64,000 bases of DNA from Linanthus parryae (Eukaryota; Streptophyta; Magnoliopsida; Ericales; Polemoniaceae), in NCBI GenBank assembly GCA_023055425.1, contig JALGPY010000013.1:14793735-14857734 (forward strand), written 5' to 3'. Under the pieces are notes generated by a model. It ran no database searches. It was not told where the DNA came from and saw only the letters and a program-made list of their open reading frames with translations. The position numbers and the translations under genes were made by a program. Positions 46,222 through 56,970 of the stretch are shown piece after piece (the first letter of the stretch is position 1; every line of letters begins with the position of its first letter).

Positions 46222-47445
46222 CTAACTACTACGGATGTGCCCAAACTGCCTCCTAGACCTAGCTCTGTCAGCATCTACTTGCAGTCTCTGCTGCTCTAGC
46301 AAGTGGGTGATATGGGTCAGCTGACTCTCAATCCTAGAGCTAGAACTAGAGGTACTCGCCTCACTAGGGTGTGTGGGATCAATAGGATCTGGGGCTCTCA
46401 GTGGGTTGGGTATCTTCTCCCACTTATGTTCAACATTTTTCTTTTTAGATAGGTCATAAACTAGACCCTTCAAATCTGAGCTAGCAGCTTTTGCTAGCTT
46501 TAGGAGAAGGAAAGTGTGGCCGGCAGATCTACGGTTATTAGGATGGGTCTTCTCCATAATAGAGCAATAAATAAAGTACGGGATGTTAATCCTCTTCTCG
46601 GTCCACAAACAGTAGGCCATGGTGCAAAGCTGGAAGGAGTAAGTGGGTTGAGCAGTGACGCCCACAACTAAGTTCTCAAGAAGTTTGCACAACCACCTCG
46701 CATGTGGATGCACAACCTTCCTAGAAACGTTCCACTCAGGTAGGGTGGGTCTCTCATTCCATCCCGCCTCAGGCACCCCCTCAAAGAAAAAGGCGCTCAC
46801 GACCTCCACAACATCAGCTCTCCGGATGGTCTCATGGTAGGCACAAGTCCCTTATTTTAAGGGCTTGAAGTTCAAGGCAGTCTCTATAGTCTCGGGCGTG
46901 AGAACTATATAAGAACGCCGGCAAAATATGTGCCTCCTATCCTCACCCTCTCCCTCGCTATAGAAACGCTCATTCACTAAAAACTCTCTTGCAAGATCGG
47001 AGCTAGACTTCTGACAGATTTTAAACCATTTGTCTAACTTCTCATTCTTAAAGAGGTCCTTAAGTTGTTGGGGCATCATCGGGTGTAGCGGGAAGGGTTT
47101 TTCTGAAGTCCCTTCCCTCTTCAGAAACTTGTCGGTGCAATACTCCTTGTGGGCGTTTTCACTAACAAACCTGAAGCTGCAGAATTTGGTACTGCAGATA
47201 GCCTTAAGGTCTACATCTTTAGGTGTTGCACCTCTAGTTCCTATCGTAGGGAGTTGTGGCGTAACCTGATTCAACTCATAACAAATTAAAGACGGAGGAA
47301 CCTGAAGGTGGTTCCCCGACCCGTCTCCCTCTTTCACTTCTTCCTCTTCCTCACTCATAATTACATCTTCCTCAGGGTTGAAAATCGGTTGGTCAGCAAG
47401 AACAAGTCCCCGTATCCTCTTATTAACATTCCTAGATGTAGACAT
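46222..47445 (-). pseudogene. Third reading frame of element D (transposon-associated protein), one stop
   Basis: From ATG 47445 (MSTSRNVNKRIRGLVLADQP) to 46222 in one frame, about 407 residues, with a single TAA at 46854-46852. Visible parts: an acidic N-terminus (DVIMSEEEEEVKEGDG), a central block (FCSFRFVSENAHKEYCTDKF, DKWFKICQKSSSDLAREFLV, IVLTPETIETALNFKPLK) and, after the stop, WLCKLLENLVVGVTAQPTYS with INIPYFIYCSIMEKTHPNNR. The C-terminus is a coiled coil (SRIESQLTHITHLLEQQRLQ). It resembles the putative plant transposon protein domain found beside gag in Athila-type elements, often called env-like from its position. No signal peptide or clear membrane segment is seen in this frame. 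Function unknown. Confidence 0.7.
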
Positions 47446-47772
47446 AGTGATATGATAAATACAACGAGTGCTCGCGAGTTTTAGCCGTGAACTACACCAA
47501 GTAACGCAGGGTACAACCAGTGAACACGTATAAATTGCGAGAAAATTAAGCCCTAGGAGTGCGTAAGCAAGAATTAAATCCGAGAAAGAAAATTGTACGA
47601 ACTTTTTCGGAAACACGAGCAAGTGAAGGAAAGAGTACCTCGTAAAGCTCCTCGATGTCCCCGTCACAAGTCTCTTCTTCAGCTAAGGCCAAATCCTACT
47701 CCAAGTATGCGAATTCGATTTTTTTTTTTTTTGTTCTTGGAGCTCTTCCTCTTTGTTTTCCCCCACACTCAA
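47446..47772 (-). other. Element D noncoding segment between copia E and ORF3
   Basis: No gene. On the minus strand it begins TTGAGTGTGGGGGAAAACAA after the E insertion, matching 32574 on in element C. It includes a run of about 15 A. Confidence 0.55.
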
Positions 47773-49036
47773 TGTAGGGTTTTGATCATGGATACGCAGC
47801 GGAAAACAAATATAATCCATGCAATACCCTCCAAGGATCACAGGACAAGAGAAATAACAATGGTAAGGAAAGAAATCAAGTTACACACCTTAGGGTTTCT
47901 CCTGTGATGACTTGTAACATGAATTGCGTCACATTCTCTATAGTTGATCAACGCCTAGAGTTGAGATTTAGATCTTCCTTCTCCTTTGTGATATCCCGTA
48001 ATGGAGGAAGAGGAAGAAGAAATCACACAACACGAGGAAACAAGGAGGGGCGGCCTCCTTGCCAACTACCTAAAGGACCCATTCTAGTCCTACTAGAATT
48101 CGGTTTAGTCCCTTCATTGCAAATTAGTCCTACTAAGTTTGCAAGGTGTTGCAAATTGATCCTTATAATTAATTAATCCAATTAATTAATTCCCAAATCT
48201 AGTTAAACTCTATATAGCGTGTGACCCTATAGGTTCTATCTAGTTGGTAGCAACAATTTGCTAATATGGAGCGGTTTCTAGCAAAACATCCATTCTAGCC
48301 AACTAATAGAATAGTCATCCGACGAACCTTGTACGAGTAATTCTCTCATCCCTTCGTCTCTATATCCGGATTTGACACAATACATACAAGTCACACTCGT
48401 ATATCCAATTCATAGTTTCTCGATCCATGGGAATAGCCTTATTCGTGCAAATAACATCAATATCCTACATTGATTTATTTGAGTCTGGCCAGACATTCTA
48501 TAAGCACTATCCCTCGAGTGGCCTAGGATATTTGCTCCCGTTATGTGGGAGGGACAAACTCTATCTACATCCACTACAATCTCTAAGCTTGCTTCTTATT
48601 GTATCCGGAACACGCCTTTATAACTACCCAGTTACGGTGTAGCGTTTGACGCTACCAAAATCACAATAATCCACAACTAGAATATCTAGCGACTTCAAGT
48701 CTAAGGATGAAAATACCCTTGCACCACGAGAAGCATTTGTGACTTAACATAACGTGTATGTAGCCTTCTCGGAGATGGGTCAATCCAGTGCGCCATTACC
48801 CTTAATACACACCCACGTGTTGGATCATGATATCTCCATATCAGTCCAACCCCATACTAGTCTATAGATGATTGTCCCATTAATCATTATACTGGACTTG
48901 GGATATTTAAGATAAACAACACAATTGTAAATCTAGGGACTTCATTATATTAAATATCCAATAAATAATAAATGAACTTCTAGCCACAAATAAATTCATA
49001 CTAAACTAGATTGCCTCTAGGGCATCTATTCCAACA
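47773..49036 (-). repeat. 3' LTR of copia E
   Basis: On the minus strand it runs TGTTGGAATAGATGCCC ... CAAAACCCTACA, 1264 bases. Compared with the 5' LTR it lacks about 150 bases (after plus-strand GGGGCGGCCTCCTT at about 48047-48060) and has about 40 extra near 48450-48485. Confidence 0.9.
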
Positions 49037-49051
49037 GTCTCCCACTTGCAC
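49037..49051 (-). promoter_or_regulatory. Polypurine tract of copia E
   Basis: On the minus strand, GTGCAAGTGGGAGAC directly precedes the 3' LTR. Confidence 0.75.
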
Positions 49052-49146
49052 TAGAGCCAATCTGACGCATCTCGTATGCCCATGCTCCTAGTATGCCCTT
49101 CATGCTTACACTGCACAAGCGGCTTTGTAAGTGGATCTGACATATT

Positions 49147-49689
49147 TCAATCTGTGGGAATCTTGCATATCCAAACGTCTCCTCTATCGATAATATCTCG
49201 AATCAGATGGAACTTCCAGAGCACGTGCTTGGATTTCTTGTGCGACCTGGGTTCCTTTGATTGCGCGATCGCCCCAGTGTTGTAACAGTACAACTCAACT
49301 GGATCCGCAATGCTAGGAACCACACCAAGTTCAGAAACAAACTTTCTGATCCAAACAGCTTCCTTTTCTGTGCCATTTGCAGCAATGTACTCAGCCTCTG
49401 TTGTAGAATCAGCCACCGTCTCTTGCTTGGAACTCTTCCAGCTCACCGCTGCTCCATTCAGGCAAAAAACATATCCCGACTGTGATCTATAGTCATCTCT
49501 ATCGGTTTAGAAGCTTTCATCCATGTAACCCCTTACACGCAACTCTTCCTCGCAATCCTTAATTCTTCTCAAGTACTTTAGGATGTTCTTGACTGCAATC
49601 CAGTGACTCTCACCCTGATTGGATTGGTATCTTCTTGTCATACTCAAGGCATATGACACATCTGGTCTAGTACATAACATGGCGTACAT
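49147..49689 (-). pseudogene. RNase H domain of copia E, interrupted
   Basis: In the same frame as the reverse transcriptase: MYAMLCTRPDVSYALSMTRR and HWIAVKNILKYLRRIKD, a TAA at 49506-49504 after GYMDESF, then [20 protein letters not shown] and [13 protein letters not shown]. The TTEAEY and K-H-x-x-x-K/R-x-H-x-I-R-type segment ([12 protein letters not shown]) of copia RNase H are recognisable. A TGA at 49695-49693 separates this part from the reverse transcriptase. RNase H removes RNA from the cDNA hybrid; this copy is truncated by stops. Confidence 0.8.
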
Positions 49690-49695
49690 GATAGA

Positions 49696-51105
49696 TCATA
49701 TGGCCGAGGCATAGGGAATTCTACTCATGCGTTCCTTCTCAATCTCATTGGAAGGACAACCACTCTTCGAAAGAGTGAAAACATGTGACATGGGCAAGAA
49801 TCCCTTCTTGGAATCTTGCATGTTGAACCTCTTCAACACCTTGTCAATATATGTACTCTGACTTAGGCGCAGTCTCATAGATCTATCTCTATAGATCTTT
49901 ATACCGAGTATATTGGCTGCTTCCCCTAAGTCCTTCATTGAGAAACACTTCCCTAGCCAATCTTTAACAGATTGCAGCATGGGAACGTCGTTTCCAATGA
50001 GTAATATGTCATCCACATACAAGAACAGAAAAGCTACAGAGCTCCCACTAACCTTCTTGTAGACACAAGACTCATCTTCGTTTCTGATGAAGCCAAACTC
50101 TTTGAATACTTCATCAAAACGTCGATTCCAACTCCTAGAAGCTTGCTTCAATCCATAAATGGATCGTTGCAGCTTACAGACTTTGTTGGCTTGCTTTGGA
50201 TCTTCAAAACCCTTCGTCTGTATAATATAAACGTCCTCGAGGAGATTCCCATTAAGGAATGCGGTTTTGACATCCATATTCCAAATCTCATAGTCGTAGT
50301 ATGCTGCAATTGCAAGTAGGATTCGGATGGATTTGGTCATAGCGACTGGTGAAAAGGTTTCATCATAGTCAATACCATGAATCTGTCTAAATCCTTTAGC
50401 CACCAATCGGCCCTTATAGGTAATCACATTACCATCCATGTCTATCTTCTTCTTGAAGACCCACTTGCACCCTATCGGTCGCGCCCCTTCGGGTGGTTCC
50501 ACCAAAGTCCATACTTTGTTGGTATACATGGATTCCATCTCGGATCTCATGGCTTCTAGCCACTTCTTAGAGTCTGGCCCTTTCATAGCCTCTTCATAGG
50601 TAGTAGGCTCATCATCTATGAGCATTGTGTCACCGGAATCGGTCACGAGAAGTCCATACCTCTCAGGTTCCTGGCGCACTCTACTAGATATACGAAGCTC
50701 TTGTGTTACCTGAACAGGTTGTTCCACAACTTCTTGTGGTTCCTGTTCATGTTCCATAATCGGTTCAGTGGTTTGTGGTTCTTGAATCTCTTCAAGTTCT
50801 ACAGTCCTCCCACTTGCTTCTTTAGAGAAAAATTCTCTTTCTAGAAAAACACCGGTCCGAGCAACAAACACTTTGTTCTCGGTTGGATTGTTGAAGTAGT
50901 AACCCTTAGTTTCCTTAGGGTACCTCACAAATTTACACTTATCCGACTTTGGCCCTAGCTTGTCTGATTGTAAACGTTTTACATAGACATCGCAGCCCCA
51001 AACCCTCATGAACGACAGTGTGGGACGCCTCCCACTCCACATCTCATGTGGTGTCTTCATGACTGATTTAGATGGAACACGGTTAATGGTGAAAGCTGCA
51101 CTCAA
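49696..51105 (-). pseudogene. Integrase C-terminal part and reverse transcriptase of copia E
   Basis: A 469-codon frame is open. It starts in the integrase C-terminal region (TPHEMWSGRRPTLSFMRVWG, then GCDVYVKRLQSDKLGPKSDK) and passes an acidic Gln/Glu linker. It then encodes a full copia reverse transcriptase: WLEAMRSEMESMYTNKVWTL, GCKWVFKKKIDMDG, IDYDETFSPVAMTKSIR, MDVKTAFLNGNLLEDVYI, IYGLKQASRSWN and the intact catalytic box YVDDILL. It ends at a TGA (49695-49693) where a sense codon is expected before RNase H. The reverse transcriptase itself has no visible lesion, which makes E the least damaged polymerase in the window. Confidence 0.87.
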
Positions 51106-51517
51106 TAGAGCATGGCCTCAAAATGATGATGGAAGATCGGTTTGACACATCATAGATCGAACCATATCTAATAGGGCTCGATTCCTCCTCTCAGACACGC
51201 CATTCCATTGTGGCGTTCCGGGTGGAGTGAGTTGGGACACTATCCCACACTCTCTAAGATAGTCGTCAAACTATTGGCTCAAGTAGTCTCCTCCACGATC
51301 CGATCGTAGAGCCTTAATTTCCAAGTTGTTTCTCTACTTCACTTTTGAATTCTTTTAACATTTCAAAGGATTCGGATTTGGCCTTCATAAAGTACACAAA
51401 TCCATATCTACTGTAATCATCAGTAAATGTAATGAAGTAGACGTAACAACCCCTGGCAGGCGTGGCAAATGGCCCACACACATCAGTATGTATGAGCGCA
51501 AATTGCTCACTAGTCCT
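51106..51517 (-). pseudogene. Integrase core of copia E, frameshifted
   Basis: Across stops and a frameshift near 51330 the core motifs can be read on the minus strand: HTDVCGPFATPARG (first Asp), TDDYSRYGFVYFMKAKSESF, RSDRGG (second Asp) and PQWNGVSERRNRALLDMVRS (Glu). A stop lies near 51517 just after KSPFNKKG. The DDE residues are present but the protein is split. Confidence 0.75.
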
Positions 51518-52201
51518 CTAACCTTTCTTATTGAAAGGGGACTTTGTCATTTGTCCCAATAAACAAGCCTCACATGTCTCATATGATTCAAAATCAAATG
51601 AGTCTAGTAATCCATCCTTATGGAGTCTAGATACACGCTTCTCGTTTATATGCCCTAAACGACAGTGCCATAAGTAAGCAGGATTTAAATCATGTATTTT
51701 AATCCTCGTGGTATTAATGTTGTAGACAGGATTGCTTAGATCAAGGACACAGATTGCATTAAATAATTGCGCACTAAAATAGCGAATATTATTCAAATAA
51801 AAGGAACAACAATTGTTCTTTATCGAAATAATAAAACCTTCCGTGTCCAAACGAAATCTTCTCATAGCAGGCACAAAATGGCAATTATTTAATTCTAAAA
51901 CTAATCCTGAAGGCAGAGATATCTCGCACACGCCTACGGCCAACGCAACAACTTTTGCTCCATTCCCAACGCGTAGATCTATCTCCCCTTTAGCCAATCT
52001 TCTACTTCTCTTTAGATCCTGCACATTTCGACAAATGTGAGATCCACATCCAGTATCTAATACCCATGATGTAGAGACAGTTAAATTGACATATACAAAA
52101 AAATACATGGTGGTGGTGGAATCACTATTCCAAGCGTCTTGTCCTCCAGATATATTGGGCAATTCCTCCTCCAGTGTCCAGGCTGACTGCATTAGTGACA
52201 C
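51518..52201 (-). pseudogene. Protease and GAG-pre-integrase of copia E
   Basis: The frame holds the copia protease WVLDTGCGSHICRNVQDLKR with an intact DTG, then YLWHCRLGHINEKRVSRLHK and ETCEACLLGQMTKSPF of GAG-pre-integrase. It is out of frame with gag. Downstream a stop separates it from the integrase core. Confidence 0.82.
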
Positions 52202-52959
52202 TCACCTTTAGTCACACCTTTAGCAATGCCACCAACAGGCTTAAGGGCAGGTTCCTTGGACTTGGCAACTGACTTGCCTTTGCCCTTGGAGGATGAGGCA
52301 AACCTTTTGCCCTTTCCTTTCTGCACCATCATAATGGCCTTTCCCTTACCCTTGTTGATGCTTTGTTCAGCTGTCCTCAACATATTGAGCAAATCTGGCA
52401 GTGGTTTCACGATCTTGTTCATGTTATAGCTCATTATGAACTGTCTATAACTCTCGGGCAACGATTGCAACACGAGATCAGTTAGCAACTCTTGGTCGAC
52501 CGGGAACCCTAACCGGGCGAGATTCTCCAAGTACCCGATCATACGGAGTACATGGGGTCCCACCGGGTTCCCTTCTGCCCGATGACACCTGAAAAATGCC
52601 TTAGAGACCTCATACCTCTCAACCCTTGCCTGCTCTTGGAAGAGCTTCTTCAAATGCTCGATCATATCGACAGCATTCATGTTTTCGTGTTGCTTCTGAA
52701 GCTCAGAAGTCATGGTGCATAGCATAAGGCAGGCCGCATCATTAGCGTCATCAACACGCTTTGGATACATCTTTAGGGCTGCAGGGGTATTGTTCTCTGG
52801 ACCTGCTGGAACTTGCTCCTCTATTGCGTACAGTTTCTTCTCTTGCTTGAGAACGATTCTCAAGTTTCTGTACCAATCAAGGAAGTTGGTTCCAGAGAGC
52901 TTATCCTTGTTAAGGACAGATCGTAGGGAATTTTGTGAACTCGATGAGTTGTTTGTCAT
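52192..52959 (-). pseudogene. Gag of copia E, ends inside its zinc knuckle
   Basis: Start chosen at MTNNSSSSQNSLRSVLNKDK (52959); an in-frame ATG at 52989 is also possible. UBN2-type copia gag: LSGTNFLDWYRNLRIVLKQE, LKKLFQEQARVERYEVSKAF, YLENLARLGFPVDQELL, LPESYRQFIMSYNMN. A Lys/Gly-rich stretch leads into the zinc knuckle. A TAA at 52194-52192 falls between the first two Cys of the C-x2-C-x4-H-x4-C motif. The rest (CSQPGHWRRNC) continues in the same frame before the frame is lost. Gag would assemble the particle. Confidence 0.82.
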
Positions 52960-52989
52960 TTGGAATTCTACAAAAAGGAAAATACGCAA

Positions 52990-54631
52990 GTTTTAGTATT
53001 TGTGAATTTTTGACTATATTTAATAATGGCTAGTTTATCAAATATAGCACCCACTATTTTTCTACGGATTAATAACCCTTTAGATATTAATGCGGAAAAT
53101 ACCTTATATTTTCTAGTGGGCCAAGATCCATGTTCCATCTCCTTATGAGATTGCTTTGGCAAGTCACCCATAATTTGACTACTTTAGGTAGGAACAATTC
53201 CAATTGCATCTCTATGCAACTCTTGGTTCAATTGGCAAATAACTCCTTATTTATCCATCCGTATGGATAATCCCAATTGATTGCCTCTAGGTTTTAATCA
53301 TATTAATAGCCTAGTTGTGTTCAGCCTCATATTTAAACAATTGCACATTACTTGTTTGTGCCATCGCATTCCATCATTATGAACCAAGTCGTCTTGCTTT
53401 GGCATGCACGAACTTAATAAATCATGATGATAATGAGTGTTTAAATAACGAGAAGGCAAGAACACAACATTTGAATTTTGAGGGATTTTTAAATTCAATT
53501 TTAATTGTTTTGTTGATCCATATCAACTAATCTATCTATTTGAGTTTGGGCACAACTCCAAATAATAGATCCGGGTTGTCTAATTATCTTATTATCCTAA
53601 TTGCATGCATCATCCATACACCAACCACAAAATAATAAGACAATAAAATAAACAACCACAAAAAAAATAAAACGTGATGTGAATATGGCCTTTTCTAGAC
53701 TATGATAATTCCAAGCCAATTGAATTATCTATGAACCGTAAAAGCAAACACATCTCCATGCGTCTTCATCTTTTGGTCCATCCTTCATAGTCATGTGGAA
53801 TGTTCCATGCTCCATCTTTTGTGTCTCCCTTTGGATTTGGGCTTCTTTTCTTCAATCTTGGCTAACAATCTACTCTATCAAGCACTAGCTAACAACTATA
53901 CTAAATAAAATAAATCTCACAAGTTGAGAAAAAAAATGGCTCGCATGCCATAAAACCCTAATTAATTATTACAATTAATTGATCAGCTCGCAGGCCGTAA
54001 ACCAAACCACAAAAAATAAACAATCACACCAAACCACATCCTAAGGCCATATCCAATAACCATGCGATTTGCACATAAACAGTTAAAATCCAATTTTAAC
54101 GCGCTTAGTCAATTTTAATTGATTTTAGGATTCTCTAGGATTAAAACGGTCAATTGGGCCCAAAAATCAAATTGCCCGGACCCAAAAAAAGAGGACCGCA
54201 AAGGCCTTTGGCCGGCCGGCCCCTAGCCCACGCGGCTAGGACGCGGGATAGGGCTGCCCCGACCCCTAGGTCGTCCCTTGCTTGGGCAGCAAGCAAGGAG
54301 GGGTGGTCCCCTAGGGGGGGGGGGGGGCGAACCTCCTTTGGGAGTTGTTTCCAAAACAACTCCCTTGCTTGGTTCCCAAGTTTGGTTGTTTCCTTGTATG
54401 AAAATAACTCATTCTTTCCATAGGATGCCCAAACCATAGATCTAAGATCCTAAAATTTCTCAAACTCACTAATTGATGCATCCAATGCAAAAATTAGGTC
54501 TTGTTATGATTGATTATTGACAAATTGCATCATATGCTTAATTTGTCTTGTTTTACGCGATAAACAATAAATTTGAAGTGTAAAACTATCAAAACATAAC
54601 ACATAAACCACGTTTATGCTCTACGACCTGT
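52990..54631 (-). other. 5' leader of copia E
   Basis: About 1.6 kb between the primer site and gag with no supported gene. AT-rich, with a GC-rich patch at 54195-54330 and a C/G homopolymer (plus-strand G run at about 54314-54327). The leader may hold packaging signals that cannot be identified by eye. Confidence 0.55.
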
Positions 54632-54644
54632 GGCTCTGATACCA
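54632..54644 (-). promoter_or_regulatory. Primer-binding site of copia E (initiator tRNA-Met)
   Basis: The minus strand reads TGGTATCAGAGCC directly after the 5' LTR, the classic copia primer site. Confidence 0.92.
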
Positions 54645-54645
54645 C

Positions 54646-56024
54646 TGTAGGGTTTTGATCATGGATACGCAGCGGAAAACAAATATAATCCATGCTATAC
54701 CCTCCAAGGTTCACAGGACAAGAGAAATAACGATGGTAAGGGAAGAAATCAAGTTACACACCTTAGGGTTTCTCCTGTGATGACTTGTAACGTGAATTGT
54801 GTCACGTTATCTATAGTTGATCCACGCCTAGAGTTGAGATCTAGATCTTCCTTCTCCTTTGTGCTAGCCCGGAATGGTGGAAGAGGAAGAAGAAATTACA
54901 CAACACGAGGAAACAAGGAGGGGCGGCCTCCTTTTTTGGGCCGACGGGATGGGGCGGCGGCAAGGGGGCGGACGGGTCCCTTTTTCTTGCTTGCTCTCTC
55001 CTTTTGTTCTCTCCCACTAAAGTTATGAACTAAAGGCTCATAAGTGTGGGAAGGAAGGAAGAAGAATCCTTTATATAGTCAAACAAATCCTTTCCAACTA
55101 CCTAAAGGACCCATTCTAGTCCTACTAGAATTCGGTTTAGTCCCTTCCTTGCAAATTAGTCCTACTAATTTTGCAAGGTGTTGCAAAGTGATCCTTCTAA
55201 TTAATTAATCCTAATAATTAATTCCCATATCTATTTCAACTCCATATAGCGTGTGACCCCATAGGTTATATCTAGTTGGTAGCAAAAAATTTCTATGGAG
55301 CGGTTTCTAGCAAAACACCCATTCTAGCCAACTAATAGAATAGTCATCCGACAAACCTTGTACGAGTAATTGTCTCATCCCTTTGTCTCTATATCCGGAT
55401 TGGACACGAGACATACAAGTCACACTCGTATATCCAATCCATAGTTTCTCGATCCATGGGAATAGCCTTAGTCTGGCCAGACATTCTATAATCATTTCCC
55501 TCGAGTGGCCTAGGATATTTGCTCCCGTTATGTGGGAGGGACAAATTCTGTCTACGTCCACTACGATCTCTAAGCTTACTTCTTATTGTATTTGGTACAC
55601 GCCTTTATAACTACCCAGTTACGGTGTAGCATTTGACACTACCAAAATCACAATAATCCACAACTAGAATATCTAGCGACTTCAAGTCTAACGATGACAA
55701 TACCATTGCACCACGAGAAGCACTTGTGACTTAACATAACGTGTATGTAGCCTTCTCGTAGATGGGTCAATCCAGTGCGCCATTACCCTTAATGCACACC
55801 CATGTGTTGGATCATGATATCTCCATATCAATCCATTCCCATACTAGTTTATAGATGATTGTCCTATTAATCATTATACTGGACTAGGGATATTTAAGAT
55901 AAACAACACAATTGTAAATCTAAGGACTTCATTATATTAAATATCCAATAAATAATAAAATAAATGTTCTAGCCAAAATAAATTCATACTAAACTAGATT
56001 GCCTCTAGGGCATCTATTCCGACA
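54646..56024 (-). repeat. 5' LTR of copia E
   Basis: 1379 bases, minus strand TGTCGGAATAGATGCCC ... CAAAACCCTACA. Contains a likely TATA box (minus CTATATAAAGG, about 55078-55068) that the 3' LTR has lost. Confidence 0.9.
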
Positions 56025-56856
56025 CTCAAACCGTGCACTATCTCTCAAAACTCCAAGACTTAATGTTAATGACGAGCTTGCAAGGAGCAAAACAACCAAA
56101 AAGTTTTGAATTTGGAGATGTTTTTCATTTTGTGTGTGTGAGTGTTCTTGAGAGTTTGAGAGGAAGAAGATGAAGGAGGGTGTTTTTTATCCGAAATTGG
56201 GGTGTAGGAGGGTTGAAACCCAGTTTTTGCTTCAAAAAATAGACCCGAAATACAAAAAATATCCTCAATAAATGAGGCTGTCAGAGCATTTCGGCCCGAA
56301 ATGTTTTCAAAATCTCAAAACAGTAGCCTATTTTCATTTCGGCCCGAAATGCCTTGGGAGTCACCGGATTTTGTTTTTGCTCTAGTTTCTTCGTCCGATG
56401 TTCGATTCCTTCGATTCTCGCGCTCACGAACTCGTCATTGAATGTAGAATCCAATGTTGACTGAAAAATTCCCAAATTCCGGGGAATTTTTCATCTCATC
56501 TCCAAAATTTCTCTCTAGGACGATAATCAAGTCCCTTTAAGCTTGTTATTTCTTTCATTCCTATTCGGATTCCGATACGTGCATATCCGGGCCACAACGA
56601 GCTGCCAATATAATCATTTCATAAATAGCTACTCCGCGACTTCGATTAGCCTCTCCTTCAAGTCCAATCGTCAAACTGCTCGTTGTGCCTCGTTTTGCGT
56701 GCAAAGTCGTGCACATGCATCAAGAAGGGGAATCTGAAGGGTCTTCCGTACCTGTGTCCTGCACACTCATGGAAACTATTAAACCGCTCTCTCTCACCTC
56801 TCTCAATAAAGTACGAATATCAAAAACAGAATACGAAAAACAAATACGACTACCTA
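56025..56856 (-). other. Element D noncoding region between gag-pro and copia E
   Basis: No gene. It carries two perfect CATTTCGGCCCGAAATG palindromes (56287-56303 and 56335-56351) and aligns with 31800-32570 of element C. Confidence 0.6.
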
Positions 56857-56916
56857 AATTGGGTTGCCTCCCAATCAACGTTTTTAATTTAAGGTCGACG
56901 GCCCAACCCAGTTACC
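56857..56916 (-). promoter_or_regulatory. Conserved post-coding motif of element D with hairpin
   Basis: The minus strand reads GGTAACTGGGTTGGGCCGTC, then GACCTTAAATTAAAAACGTT and GATTGGGAGGCAACCCAATT. Same block as in B and C; TTGGG/CCCAA can pair. Confidence 0.7.
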
Positions 56917-56970
56917 TCAACGCCCCTACACAGGTTGCTTAGCACCTCGTTCCATCTCATCCAGCTTCCT

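Larger units (their letters stand above)
47773..56024 (-). mobile_element. Copia element E, minus strand, inserted in D
   Basis: LTRs 54646-56024 (5') and 47773-49036 (3') with duplication CTCAA (47768-47772 and 56025-56029). The primer site matches initiator tRNA-Met. Gag, protease, integrase, reverse transcriptase and RNase H are present in copia order with stops and frameshifts. It is structurally complete but coding-defective. I leave the lineage open. Confidence 0.92.

Noticed and set aside
54150..54437. ORFs on both strands in the GC-rich patch of the copia E leader
   Set aside because: Both strands stay open because of GC richness; the place is the untranslated leader between primer site and gag.
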